From assembly GCF_038595055.1 (NCBI RefSeq), contig NZ_CP152002.1, forward strand, positions 266,501-330,500: DNA of 64,000 nucleotides, given 5' to 3'. This document shows positions 44,898 to 54,634 of the stretch, piece after piece; positions within the stretch are counted from its first letter, which is position 1; every line of letters starts with the position of its first letter. The translations under genes were made by a program, and so were the position numbers. The notes beneath the pieces are model-generated. The model saw nothing but the letters and a program-made list of their open reading frames with translations. It searched no databases and was not told where the DNA came from. The stretch comes from Paenibacillus sp. FSL R7-0345. Lineage in GTDB: Bacteria > Bacillota > Bacilli > Paenibacillales > Paenibacillaceae.

Positions 44898-47891
44898 TCA
44901 GCCTACCCATTCCCGCCGGAGCGTGAACAGATCCTTCAGCGCATCATTGTTAAGCTCGGTAATCCAGTTCTCGGAGCCGGAGATGACATCGTCGCTGAGC
45001 TGCTGCTTGCTCTCCAGCATCTCGTCGATGCGCTCCTCCAGTGTGCCGAGGGAGATGAATTTATGCACCTGCACGTCCTTGGTCTGACCCATCCGGTAAG
45101 CCCGGTCCGTCGCCTGGTTCTCTACGGCCGGATTCCACCAGCGGTCGAAGTGGAACACATGATTGGCTGCCGTCAGGTTAAGGCCTACGCCGCCTGCTTT
45201 GAGCGAGAGAATGAATACATTCGGCTGATCCGGCCCGGACGGTCCGCCCTCCGGCGGAGCCGGGGTCTGAAACTGGTCAATCATACGGTCGCGGGCCTGC
45301 TTGGAGGTACTGCCGTTCAAATAGAGCACCGGCTCCTTGAGCTCCTGCTGAAGCACGGACTGGAGCATCTGGCCCATGCCGACATACTGGGTGAAAATCA
45401 GGCAGCGCTCATTCTCTTCACGCAGCTCCCGTACCATCGCCAGCAGCCGTTCCAGCTTGGATGAGCGCTCGATCAGGGAAGCTGAATCCAGAAGACCTTC
45501 CCCTGCCTCCGGGAGGGCTTCCTTTGTCAGCAGCACCGGATGATCGCAGAGCTGCTTGAGGCTGGTCAGTGCAGCAAGAATGGCACCTTTGCGCTCAATT
45601 CCTTCCAGCTTGTTCATTTTCTCCAGCAGACCGGTTACGTTCTGGTCATATAGCGCCGCCTGCTCTGCTGTGAGATTGACATAGGTTTTCATTTCGTTTT
45701 TGTCCGGCAGATCCAGCAGGATACTCGGGTCTTTCTTTTTGCGGCGCAGCATGAACGGCTTCACCAGCTTCTGGAGATCGGCTGTCCGCTCGGGATTCCG
45801 CTCCTTTTCTATCGCATTCGCGAACCGGTTCTGAAAGGACTTGGCGCTGCCGAGGTAGCCCGGTGTAATGAAATCGTAGATCGACCACAGCTCGGACAGC
45901 CGGTTCTCAATCGGCGTACCCGTCAGGGCAATCCGGTGCAGCGCCGGGAAGCTGCGCACCGCAGCAGACTGCTTGGTCCCGGCATTCTTGATATTCTGCG
46001 CCTCATCGAGACAGACGGCCGCCCAGGTAAACTGCTGGAGCAGCTCCTGATCCAGTGCAGCCGTAGCATACGAGGTCAGAACCACATCGGCCTGCGAGGC
46101 CGCGCCGTAGAAATATCCGGCGTTCAGCCGTCTGCCGCCGTAATGCAGCATGACGTTCAGGGAAGGGGCGAAGCGTTGCAGCTCTTTCTGCCAGTTGCCG
46201 AGCACCGAGGTCGGGCAGATGATCAGAGCCGGCCAGCCCGGCGGATCGGTCTGCGGCCCGCCGTCATCCGGGCCGGCCTCTTTCATGTGCAGCAGATAGG
46301 AGATCAGCTGCACGGTTTTGCCGAGGCCCATGTCGTCGGCCAGGACAGCGCCGAGGCCGAAGCGGCGGAGGAAGGCCAGCCAGGCGAAGCCCTCGTGCTG
46401 GTAGCTGCGCAGCTCTGCCTGCAGCGCCGCCGGCACAGCCGGCCGCGGCCAGTCGGCACGCTGGCCGAGCTGGCCGATCAGCTGAACCAGCTGCTCGTTC
46501 AGCTCCACCTCGAGCCGGACGCGGGCTGCCTGCTGTTCGGCCTCCTCCGCTGCGGCTTCCGCACCGCCATCCTCTTCGCCGCTGCCCAGCAGGTGCAGCT
46601 GCAAAACATCCTGGAAGGACAAGCCGCGCGACTTGTCCATCCCGGCCATGGCCCGCTGAATCTGGGCCAGCAGGGCGGGGTCAAGCGGAATCCACTTGCC
46701 CCGGAACTGCACGAGCCGCTCGCCGCGTGCGACCAGCTCGGCGAACTCCGCCTCCGAGAGGTCGGCGTCGCCGATCGAGATGCGCCAGTCGAAGTCGACC
46801 AGCGCATCCAGCCCGAACAGCGACCTGCCGCCGCCGCTGCCCTCGCCGGAGCTGACTCTGGCGCGCAGGCGCGGCTTCCGGCGGCTGGCGGCCTCCCACC
46901 ACGCCGGCAGCAGCACCTGCCAGCCGGCTTCCAGCAGCAGCCGGCTGTCCTGGTTCAGGAACCGCCACGCGAGCTCGTCGCTGAGCGGTTCCCCCAGCAC
47001 ATCGTCCCCGTGGCCGATGTGCCCGCCGGGCAGGCTCTCGCGCAGCCGCGAGAGCCATCCGGGCGCCCGCTCGCGGACGTGGGCGTCCCACGGAGCGGGC
47101 CACTCGCCGTGCGGCTCACCGTCAGTGGTGAGCCGCAGCGGAACAAGCGCGGATTCATCGCGCTTGTCCTGCAGCAGCAGCCGGAGCCGCCAGTAAGGCG
47201 ACGCCTCATCCGGCTCGAGCAGCTGCAGCGCCGGCCGGAACGGCGCGGTGTCGGCCTTCCAGCCGATCGACATCAGCCAGCTCTCCTCGTCCTGGCCGAG
47301 GGCGGCCGCGCCGTCTGCACTGAACAGCAGCGGAAATTCGCTGCGCAGGTCGCCGGCTTCGGTCTCCGTGCCGTAATAGCGCTGGAAGACCGCCGCGGAG
47401 AAAGCCGCGCCTAGGCCTGCCGCCAGGGCAGGCCGTCCGGCCAGCCCGTGCAGCGCTGCGGCCAGTCCGTCATTTCCTTCGGCCAGCTGTTCGAGAGCGT
47501 GCCCTTCCCAGTGCCACTGGAGCTGGCCCTCGCGGTAAGCGGCGAAGTCGGGTACGTACTGCTTCTCCGCCAGCAGCCCGGAAACGGCGGGAGCCAGCTC
47601 AGTCAGCAGGGCAGCATCGCCCTGCCAGCTCCAGTCCACATGCTTCAGCAGCTGCAGCTCAGCGAAGAAGGGGATAACCTGCTCGGCAGGCAGCACGACC
47701 AGATCCACCCCGTCTGCATTCTGCAGGGTTAGCTCGGTTCCATAGAAGGATTCCTCATGCCAGGCGAACAGCGTCTGCTTCAGCTGGACACCGGGAACAT
47801 ATTCGTTCCGGCCGTCAACGGCATAAATCAGGGCATCGCCGTACCGCGTCAAAGCGAGCTGGACAGTTATATTGTAGATAGGCTTGCTCAT
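44898..47891 (-). CDS. SNF2-family helicase (YwqA-like)
   Basis: A 997-residue ATP-dependent DNA translocase. The first 450 residues form the bacterial SNF2-associated region. The helicase core shows the P-loop VLADDMGLGKTVQLISYL, CPTSVLGNWQKEL, the DEAH-type box VCLDEAQNIKN, LTGTPIENRLSELWSI, and in the second lobe LIFTQYVGMGQML, LSLKAGGVGLNLTAAN and DRAYRMGQTKDVQVHKFI. Its ATG overlaps the stop of the SWIM gene as ATGA, so the two are coupled, as in the Bacillus ywqA/ywqB pair. The part at about 46.4-47.5 kb is much richer in G+C than its surroundings. Its role in DNA metabolism is not well defined. Confidence 0.94.
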   Translation of the reverse strand: MSKPIYNITVQLALTRYGDALIYAVDGRNEYVPGVQLKQTLFAWHEESFYGTELTLQNADGVDLVVLPAEQVIPFFAELQLLKHVDWSWQGDAALLTELAPAVSGLLAEKQYVPDFAAYREGQLQWHWEGHALEQLAEGNDGLAAALHGLAGRPALAAGLGAAFSAAVFQRYYGTETEAGDLRSEFPLLFSADGAAALGQDEESWLMSIGWKADTAPFRPALQLLEPDEASPYWRLRLLLQDKRDESALVPLRLTTDGEPHGEWPAPWDAHVRERAPGWLSRLRESLPGGHIGHGDDVLGEPLSDELAWRFLNQDSRLLLEAGWQVLLPAWWEAASRRKPRLRARVSSGEGSGGGRSLFGLDALVDFDWRISIGDADLSEAEFAELVARGERLVQFRGKWIPLDPALLAQIQRAMAGMDKSRGLSFQDVLQLHLLGSGEEDGGAEAAAEEAEQQAARVRLEVELNEQLVQLIGQLGQRADWPRPAVPAALQAELRSYQHEGFAWLAFLRRFGLGAVLADDMGLGKTVQLISYLLHMKEAGPDDGGPQTDPPGWPALIICPTSVLGNWQKELQRFAPSLNVMLHYGGRRLNAGYFYGAASQADVVLTSYATAALDQELLQQFTWAAVCLDEAQNIKNAGTKQSAAVRSFPALHRIALTGTPIENRLSELWSIYDFITPGYLGSAKSFQNRFANAIEKERNPERTADLQKLVKPFMLRRKKKDPSILLDLPDKNEMKTYVNLTAEQAALYDQNVTGLLEKMNKLEGIERKGAILAALTSLKQLCDHPVLLTKEALPEAGEGLLDSASLIERSSKLERLLAMVRELREENERCLIFTQYVGMGQMLQSVLQQELKEPVLYLNGSTSKQARDRMIDQFQTPAPPEGGPSGPDQPNVFILSLKAGGVGLNLTAANHVFHFDRWWNPAVENQATDRAYRMGQTKDVQVHKFISLGTLEERIDEMLESKQQLSDDVISGSENWITELNNDALKDLFTLRREWVG

Positions 47892-49516
47892 GGGATCAGT
47901 TTTCCTTTCCGCAGCTCTTCCTGCAGGGCGCGCAGCCTGCTGTTCCGGGAGGTGAAGGCTTCCAGATACGCCTCCCAGCGTTCGTCGCGCTTCAGTTTTT
48001 TATACAGCTTCGCTAACCGCTTGATCAGCTTGACGGCAGATTTGTAGCTGTGCCGGTTCTTCTCCAGGACAAACCGCTCCACGGCCTGGTGATAGAAAGG
48101 CAGGAGCAGCTCCGGCGCATTTTTCTCCAGCGGCTGGAGATCGCTGACGCGGAAGTCGGCAGGAGTCTTGCCGGAGGCAAGCTGGTAATCCATCCAGTCC
48201 TGGTACTTTTCGTATTGCAGCAGCAGTTCTTCATAGATTTCCCGTGAGAGGGGCAGCATGCTGGACAGGGTATCCCACATGAGCGGCTCCGTCTCCGGTA
48301 CATGCCGGACTGCATCCGCCCAGTGCCGGGCGTAATCGCTCAGGTTATAGAGCCGGCTGGTCAGCAGCGGGCCCACTTCGGCAAGCCAGGCAGCGAGCCG
48401 TGACCAGTGCCCGGCTTCGCTTAGCGGGGCGAGGAAGGCCAGCAGCTCGTCGGGGTGAATGCCGGGCCGCTCGGAGGCCTTGCGGAGCAGCTCCCACGCT
48501 GCCCGGTCATCGCCCAGCAGGAAATACATCCGGGCTTCTGCCAGCAGCAGCGCCTGCCGGGAGTGCGGGGTTTCCAGCTCCCCTTCTGCCTTGCGCAGTG
48601 CCTCCAGCTCATCCGAGTACAGGGCTGTGCCGTCAGCATTAGGAACCAGCCAGCGTGTCCACAAGAGATTATAGCAGGCTGAAAAATAAGGCTGCTCCCG
48701 CGAACGTTCCCGCCCTTCAGCCAGCATTTGCCGGCGCACATAAGATACGGTATCGAGCACCCGCGGCCATTCTCCCGGCTCTGCCTCAAGCGGCAGCGGC
48801 TGCTGCATCAGCCCGGTGATGTCTGTCTGCAGCTCGGAAACGGCAATGGCTGTATAATAGCCTAGCGAATAGCCCAGACCGGTGCTGCCCGCTCCGGCCA
48901 GTGCAGGCTGCAGCAATTTGTCCAGAATAAACAGATGGGCATGCAGCTTGAACAGTCTCCCCGCAGCGGGGGAGAGCGGCGGCCGGGCTTCACCAATGGC
49001 AGTCCATATCCGGCTGACATACTGGGGGTTGCGCACCGTGTGATCCAGCGGGCCTGCAAGCAGCTGCATATACTCGTGCCACTGGGCTACGGTTGCCCCG
49101 GGAATCAGCCCGCTGAGCTTCTTCATCAGGGCGCTGCGGCTCCCCTTATCTGCCGGATCAGCCACGCCGGCCTTGGGACGGCTTGCTGTAGCCTTGGCAT
49201 TGGCAAGGAGTGCTACAGACCGTCCTTGAGCATGTGCAAAGTGCATAAGCACTGCAGCCATATGCTTGCAGGGTCCGTCTACCGGGCAATCACAATAGCT
49301 GCCCGAGAAATGATCGAGACTGATATAGACATGGTATGCTTCTCTGCCCTCAACCAGTGCCCTCATCTTCCGGGGCTCACTGATCGAGAACGTCTGAACG
49401 CGGTTCTGTTTAAAATATTGAAATCCCCGTTTCAGGGTCAAATCATCGAAATAATGGGCCGCATCCGAAATGAGCTTTTCCCATTCGGCCTCATCCAGGG
49501 CATAATTTGGCTGCAT
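47888..49516 (-). CDS. SWIM zinc-finger protein (YwqB-like)
   Basis: A 542-residue protein with a SWIM motif near residues 70-90 (SYCDCPVDGPCKHMAAVLMHF, the CxC...CxH metal ligands), followed by a long helical region. SWIM proteins are partners of SNF2 helicases and the two genes overlap by four bases here. The start chosen is the ATG at 49516 after AGGAGA; the frame is open 180 bases further but crosses the promoter region. Confidence 0.9.
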   Translation of the reverse strand: MQPNYALDEAEWEKLISDAAHYFDDLTLKRGFQYFKQNRVQTFSISEPRKMRALVEGREAYHVYISLDHFSGSYCDCPVDGPCKHMAAVLMHFAHAQGRSVALLANAKATASRPKAGVADPADKGSRSALMKKLSGLIPGATVAQWHEYMQLLAGPLDHTVRNPQYVSRIWTAIGEARPPLSPAAGRLFKLHAHLFILDKLLQPALAGAGSTGLGYSLGYYTAIAVSELQTDITGLMQQPLPLEAEPGEWPRVLDTVSYVRRQMLAEGRERSREQPYFSACYNLLWTRWLVPNADGTALYSDELEALRKAEGELETPHSRQALLLAEARMYFLLGDDRAAWELLRKASERPGIHPDELLAFLAPLSEAGHWSRLAAWLAEVGPLLTSRLYNLSDYARHWADAVRHVPETEPLMWDTLSSMLPLSREIYEELLLQYEKYQDWMDYQLASGKTPADFRVSDLQPLEKNAPELLLPFYHQAVERFVLEKNRHSYKSAVKLIKRLAKLYKKLKRDERWEAYLEAFTSRNSRLRALQEELRKGKLIP

Positions 49517-49657
49517 CACAATCGGTCTCCTGTAAGTGAAAATGTGTTGTTCAAAATAAGAAAAAATCTGCTTCTCGCTGTTCTTTGTCTTTCTCTCAGA
49601 AACGTGTGCAGCCTCTTTAGGACGTCGTAGCCGTTTCTGCCAGCTTAGCGTTCCCCC

Positions 49658-49663
49658 ATTATA
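49658..49663 (-). promoter_or_regulatory. -10 box for the SWIM/SNF2 operon
   Basis: TATAAT on the minus strand preceded by TGG (near-extended -10), about 140 bases before the SWIM start. The -35 box is poor. The rest of the 361-base divergent region up to 49878 is AT-rich, and I see no other element in it. Confidence 0.45.
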
Positions 49664-49877
49664 CCATCTATGCGAGAGTTGCCTGTTATCTTTCACGTAC
49701 CTTTTACAGAGTGCCGATATGTGTATTTTTCAATAATAAAAGCAAATCTATGACAATTTAATTTAAATTTTTAGAAAAGACGCCGGATATGACATGCCCC
49801 ATATTGCAGCACGGCTATCCATGCTACTCTAAGGTTCTGAAACTTAAGGGAACTAGCGGAAGGATGAAGCTGTAAGT

Positions 49878-52199
49878 ATGCTGAGATTCAAACTGAAGTA
49901 CCTGCTGAACAACAAACAGAACCGGCTGATTCTGTTTCTAACCATAAGTGTCTCACTCTGTATTACACTAATCGGCTTGTTCTCCTACCGGGAATACCGC
50001 CAGGCGCTTGATACGGAGCTGAACACGCCGAACGTCGAGCTGCTGCAGATTAATGTGGATGTGACGAACCGGGCGTTCCGGGAGGCGGACAACAAAGCGG
50101 TCGACCTCTCCTTTAATCCGGCTGTGCTGGCGTTCCTGTCTGCAGATGCGGATCATGCGGCGGAGGCGGCCGCGCAGCCGCAGAATGTGCTGAAGGCGCT
50201 GGTGTCGGAGCCGGACATTCATGCAATCAGCGTCATTAATTTTCAGGAACACTCCGTAGTGTCAAGCCGGTATGGCTACAGGTCCGACTGGGAGGAAGCG
50301 CCGGAGCATGACTGGAGCGGATGGCTGGAGGGAATTAAGGAGAAGCCGCTTCTAATTAAAAGAAGGCTGTACACCGGTTCCGATACACAGCTGAGCAATA
50401 CGGAGCTGCTCTCCCTGGCCCGTCCGGTCGTCCGGAACGGGAACGTTACAGGGGCGGTGCTCATCGATCTTGATTACGATACGCTTTTCTCCAAGATGTA
50501 CACCCATTTATCCAGCTACCAGTTTGTATACAATCTGGAGGGGGAGCTGATCTATCCCAAGATTAATCTGCCTGTGCCGCTTGAGGATATGAAGGATGTT
50601 CTGACGGAGATCGATGTAAGCCCGTTTGCCCATGTCAAAATAAAAGGCCAGGCTTATATGGCCAACCAGGCTTTCTCCAATGTCACCGGCTGGCGCCTCG
50701 TTTCGCTGGTTCCGATGGAGCAGCTGCTGAAGAATGTAACGACAGCCCGCAATATGATGCTGTCGCTGTCGCTGATCTCGATAGCTGTCGGCTGCTCTGC
50801 GATCTACTATTATAACTTCGCCGCTTTCCGGCCGCTCAAGCGGATCAACCGGCTGCTAAGCCCTGAGCAAAAAGGGGGAGGGCACGGCAATCTCTACGAT
50901 CTGGAGCCCGTCATAGGCAAGCTGGTCGGCGAGTTCCGGAGCAAATCGCTGGTGGCTGACTGGAGCCTCCCGGAGCTGCGCTCCAAATTCCTCGGGGATC
51001 TGATTCTCAGGAATATGGGCAAGCAGGAGACAAAGACGAAATGGGAGCATTATTTTGCCGGCTGGCAGCAGGGGCCTTTCGAGCTGCTGGTTATTTCCAT
51101 CGACCGCCATTCACAGTGGGCGGCTGCTTATACAGAGGAAGACCAGCAGCTGCTCAAGTATGCGATGAACAATATGGTATCCGAATTCTTCAGTTCATCC
51201 TGGCGGACGGTTACGGCATCACCGCGCAAGGATAGCCTGGTTCTGCTGCTTCAGTCCGCCGAAGGGGAGAATGCGCGGAGTCTGTACGAAGATACCCTGA
51301 AGCTGGTTGGCATTGTGTCCGATGTGCTGGGTATATCCGTGTCTGCCGGAATCGGTTCACAGGCAGCGCTGATTGGTCAGGCTGCCCGCTCCTATACGGA
51401 GGCGGAGGTCGCTTTATCTTACCGTCTGTACGACGGATACGGGCGTGTCCGCCTCTATTCCGGGCTGGAGAACAAGCCTGATGAGAGCAGCACAGCAGCC
51501 GATGACACCTGGCAGCAGGAGGTGCTGCAGGCCCTCAAAAGCTCAGACGCCGCTACCGGGAGCCAGCGGGTGCACAGATGGGCATCAGATGTACGCAAGA
51601 GAGGTCTTCAGCCGCAAAAAATGATCCGCATGCTGGATGATCTGCTGGAGGAAATTATCCGCATTGCCGCCGCAGGAGGACATGCTTTGCCTCCGGAGCT
51701 GGCTGACTATACCATTCACCAGGTGTCTACACTCGATTTGACGGATATTGAAGAGATGCTGTGCCGTATCATTGAGCAGATGGCGCATGCACTGGAAGTG
51801 CACCGGCAGTCCAAGGAGTATGTGCTGGTGCAACAGCTGATTACTTATATGGAGGAGCATCTGCAGCATAATATTGGCCTGCAGGATATCGCCGCCCATG
51901 TCAATCTGGGGGTCTCCTCGGTCAGCAACCTTTTCAAGGAAGAGACCGGAACGACCCTGTATGACTATTTGACCAACCTTAGAATCGGAAAAGCCTGTGA
52001 ACTGCTGCAGGGCAGCAGCCTGAAGGTAGCGGAAATTGCTCAGCTTGTCGGCTATCAGAATGAGAACAGCTTTATCCGGGTCTTCCGGAAGAGCAAATCC
52101 ATTACACCGGGGAAGTACCGGGAGAACAGCAAATCTTCCAATCAGTATGCAGATCTGCCAAAACCGCATGGTTCCGGCATTTCTGACGATTCAAAATAA
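49878..52199 (+). CDS. Membrane-bound AraC-family regulator with extracellular sensor domain
   Basis: A 773-residue one-component regulator. One transmembrane helix lies at residues 15-36 (LILFLTISVSLCITLIGLFS) and another at about 293-314, enclosing a Cache-like extracellular domain. A cytoplasmic GGDEF-like/linker region follows, then the C-terminal AraC helix-turn-helix pair (IGLQDIAAHVNLGVSSVSNL and VAEIAQLVGYQNENSFIRVF). The extracellular part probably senses a solute, and the two transport genes immediately downstream are likely targets. The start ATG follows GGAAGGATGAAGC. Confidence 0.9.
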   Translation: MLRFKLKYLLNNKQNRLILFLTISVSLCITLIGLFSYREYRQALDTELNTPNVELLQINVDVTNRAFREADNKAVDLSFNPAVLAFLSADADHAAEAAAQPQNVLKALVSEPDIHAISVINFQEHSVVSSRYGYRSDWEEAPEHDWSGWLEGIKEKPLLIKRRLYTGSDTQLSNTELLSLARPVVRNGNVTGAVLIDLDYDTLFSKMYTHLSSYQFVYNLEGELIYPKINLPVPLEDMKDVLTEIDVSPFAHVKIKGQAYMANQAFSNVTGWRLVSLVPMEQLLKNVTTARNMMLSLSLISIAVGCSAIYYYNFAAFRPLKRINRLLSPEQKGGGHGNLYDLEPVIGKLVGEFRSKSLVADWSLPELRSKFLGDLILRNMGKQETKTKWEHYFAGWQQGPFELLVISIDRHSQWAAAYTEEDQQLLKYAMNNMVSEFFSSSWRTVTASPRKDSLVLLLQSAEGENARSLYEDTLKLVGIVSDVLGISVSAGIGSQAALIGQAARSYTEAEVALSYRLYDGYGRVRLYSGLENKPDESSTAADDTWQQEVLQALKSSDAATGSQRVHRWASDVRKRGLQPQKMIRMLDDLLEEIIRIAAAGGHALPPELADYTIHQVSTLDLTDIEEMLCRIIEQMAHALEVHRQSKEYVLVQQLITYMEEHLQHNIGLQDIAAHVNLGVSSVSNLFKEETGTTLYDYLTNLRIGKACELLQGSSLKVAEIAQLVGYQNENSFIRVFRKSKSITPGKYRENSKSSNQYADLPKPHGSGISDDSK

Positions 52200-52340
52200 G
52201 ATAATACGATTGCTGCATACCCTCTGAATGCTTTAAAGTTCTATTTGAGAAAACTTTCACATCCCCGCACGCTGCGGCTGATGTGCAAAAAAATTCAGGG
52301 GGTGGAGGACTGTATACAGACTAAGAAAGAGGGATAGCCG

Positions 52341-53345
52341 TTGAAACGGACAACAAAGATCGCGTTAGGAATAGCAGCAGTTATGATAGCTGCACTTCTC
52401 TTTATCGGAGTTCGCATAACCGGATACCGGGGCGACAATGGCGTCAGTGCCGATTTTCCCGATAAACCGATCACACTGATCGTACCTTATGCTGCCGGCG
52501 GGGGAACAGATACAACCGCGCGGGCTTTGGCTAAGGCTGCTGAGAAGGTGCTTGGACAGCCGGTAATCGTACTCAACCGGACAGGCGGCGGAGGTTCCGT
52601 CGGACTGATGGAAGGTGCGAATGCTAAGGCTGACGGCTACACGGTCACTTTTTTGCCGGCGGAGCTGACGATTCTGCCGCATCTGGGACTGCTGCCGATT
52701 ACTTATGAGAAGTTTAAACCGATCGCCCAGACAAATTTTGATCCTTCCGCCATTACCGTAAGAGCCGAAGCGCCATGGCAAACTGTGAATGAATTTCTCG
52801 ACTTTGCGAAAGCGCATCCAGGCGAATTGAAAATGGGAAACGCAGGAACGGGGAGCATATGGCATTTAGCTGCCGTAACATTGGAACGGGAAACCGGTGT
52901 GAAGTTCGCCCATATCCCCTTTGAAGGTGCGGGGCCGGCTGTCTCTGCTTTGATGGACGGCTTTGTCGATGCGGTACCTGTAAGTCCGGCCGAGGTGAAG
53001 AAATATGTGGATGAAGGAAAGCTGCGGACACTGGCAGTCAATGCCGACAAGCGCTCAGAAGCGCTGCCTGATGTGCCCACACTGGAGGAACAGACCGGAG
53101 TACATGTGAACTTTACCGGTACATGGAGAGGGCTTGCTGTACCTAAAGATACGCCGGATGCCATTTCGGAGCTGCTGGCAGAGGCCTTTATTAAAGGGAC
53201 GGAAGACCGTAACTTTCGTGAAGCTATGACAATGAACGGGCTTGGACTGCTGGTTAAGGACGGTAAGGCGTTCTCGCGGCAGCTCAAAGAAAGCGATGAT
53301 TTATTCTCACGGATGATCCCGGAGCTTGGACTGAGCCGTAACTGA
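52341..53345 (+). CDS. TctC-type solute-binding protein (tripartite tricarboxylate transporter family)
   Basis: A 334-residue extracytoplasmic protein with an N-terminal hydrophobic segment and the TctC/Bug fold: PDKPITLIVPYAAGGGTDTT, GQPVIVLNRTGGGGSVG, GNAGTGSIWHLAAVTL, FEGAGPAVSALMDGFVDAV and VNADKRSEALPDVPTL. These proteins bind carboxylates. The usual membrane partners TctA and TctB are absent; a KdgT-type permease follows instead. TTG start after AGAGGG. It might deliver ligand to the permease or to the sensor domain of the upstream AraC regulator. Confidence 0.9.
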   Translation: MKRTTKIALGIAAVMIAALLFIGVRITGYRGDNGVSADFPDKPITLIVPYAAGGGTDTTARALAKAAEKVLGQPVIVLNRTGGGGSVGLMEGANAKADGYTVTFLPAELTILPHLGLLPITYEKFKPIAQTNFDPSAITVRAEAPWQTVNEFLDFAKAHPGELKMGNAGTGSIWHLAAVTLERETGVKFAHIPFEGAGPAVSALMDGFVDAVPVSPAEVKKYVDEGKLRTLAVNADKRSEALPDVPTLEEQTGVHVNFTGTWRGLAVPKDTPDAISELLAEAFIKGTEDRNFREAMTMNGLGLLVKDGKAFSRQLKESDDLFSRMIPELGLSRN

Positions 53346-53397
53346 GATGAAGGTGCGGCCGGGCAACAACATAAGATGAAGGGTATGATTAATTACT

Positions 53398-54402
53398 ATG
53401 AAAATTAAAAAGACGCTCGACCGGATCCCCGGCGGCATGATGCTGGTACCGCTGTTCCTGGGGGCGATTATCCACACGGCCTTCCCTAATGCGGGCGAAT
53501 ATTTCGGCGGTTTCACCAAGGGGCTTATGACCGGTACGGTGCCGATCCTTGCTGTATGGTTCTTTTGTATGGGCGCAGCGATTGACGTGCGGGCGACTGG
53601 AACGGTACTGCGCAAATCCGGAACACTGGTATTGACCAAAATTGCTGTGGCCTGGGTTGTGGCCCTGATTGCCATTCAGTTCCTTCCTGAAGGCGGCGTT
53701 AAGAACGGCTTCTTCGCCGGCTTGTCAGTGCTCGCTATTATCTCGGCGATGGATATGACCAACGGCGGCTTGTATGCCTCCATTATGCAGCAGTACGGCA
53801 CCAAAGAAGAATCCGGCGCGTTCGTGCTGATGTCCCTGGAATCCGGCCCGCTCGTAACCATGCTGATCCTCGGCAGTACCGGTGTAGCTGTGTTTGAACC
53901 GCATGTATTTGTAGGCGCTGTACTTCCATTCCTGGTCGGCTTCCTGCTGGGTAACCTTGACCACGACCTTCGCGCTTATTTCGGAAAAGCGACACAGACC
54001 CTCATTCCGTTCTTTGGCTTCGCACTCGGCAGCTCGATTGACCTTGGCGTCATTCTGGATACAGGCCTGCTGGGTATTCTGCTCGGTCTCACTGTTATTG
54101 TGATTACCGGTATTCCGCTGATTCTGGCCGACAAGTACATCGGCGGGGGCAATGGTACAGCAGGACTGGCCGCATCCAGCACCGCCGGAGCAGCTGTCGC
54201 GAATCCTATGCTGGTGGCTAACCTCAAGCCGGAATTCCTGCCTGCGGCCGAAACCGCAACAGCGCTTGTAGCCGCATCCGTTATTGTGACCTCCATTCTG
54301 GTTCCAATCATTACGGCTTACTATTCCGATTATATGAAGAAGAAGAAACCGCCGGTTGCAGAGGGGCCTTCTGATGTTGGAGTACCGAAAGCTGCTATTT
54401 AA
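53398..54402 (+). CDS. kdgT: 2-keto-3-deoxygluconate permease family transporter
   Basis: A 334-residue membrane protein with about ten helices of the KdgT family, which imports 2-keto-3-deoxygluconate by proton symport. Family segments are [87 protein letters not shown] and [17 protein letters not shown]. It lies 52 bases after the TctC gene, probably in one transcript, and ends in a strong terminator. KDG is the common product of uronate breakdown, in line with the lyase/GH105 genes at 38-41 kb. Confidence 0.9.
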   Translation: MKIKKTLDRIPGGMMLVPLFLGAIIHTAFPNAGEYFGGFTKGLMTGTVPILAVWFFCMGAAIDVRATGTVLRKSGTLVLTKIAVAWVVALIAIQFLPEGGVKNGFFAGLSVLAIISAMDMTNGGLYASIMQQYGTKEESGAFVLMSLESGPLVTMLILGSTGVAVFEPHVFVGAVLPFLVGFLLGNLDHDLRAYFGKATQTLIPFFGFALGSSIDLGVILDTGLLGILLGLTVIVITGIPLILADKYIGGGNGTAGLAASSTAGAAVANPMLVANLKPEFLPAAETATALVAASVIVTSILVPIITAYYSDYMKKKKPPVAEGPSDVGVPKAAI

Positions 54403-54459
54403 TTAATTCTTATAACAACGATAATAAAACACTTCATAAAATGAATCTATTTGCTGAAC

Positions 54460-54502
54460 AACCCTCCGTACGCATAATGGCGTGATGCGGAGGGTTCTTT
54501 TT
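54460..54502 (+). terminator. Terminator of the tctC-kdgT unit
   Basis: AACCCTCCG and CGGAGGGTT with an inner ACGC/GCGT pairing, followed by CTTTTTG. Confidence 0.92.
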
Positions 54503-54634
54503 GTGCCCGGTTACCCCCTGTTAAAGTTGGTACAGCCGCTTCAGCCTGCACTGTCGTAATCTTGCTCTCCTGTTCCCGAAACCTGCATAAGCGGAAAACA
54601 ATCGTTTATACTGGCGGTATGAGGTGATGTGATT

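Noticed and set aside
45936..47414. Long plus-strand frame opposite the SNF2 gene
   Set aside because: It is an effect of the high G+C of that block. The composition is Gln/Arg/Pro-rich without any motif, and the minus strand encodes a clear helicase.
52200..52340. Small RNA or riboswitch between the AraC regulator and the TctC gene
   Set aside because: Only weak pairing (GCAC/GTGC) was found, with no terminator and no conserved motif.
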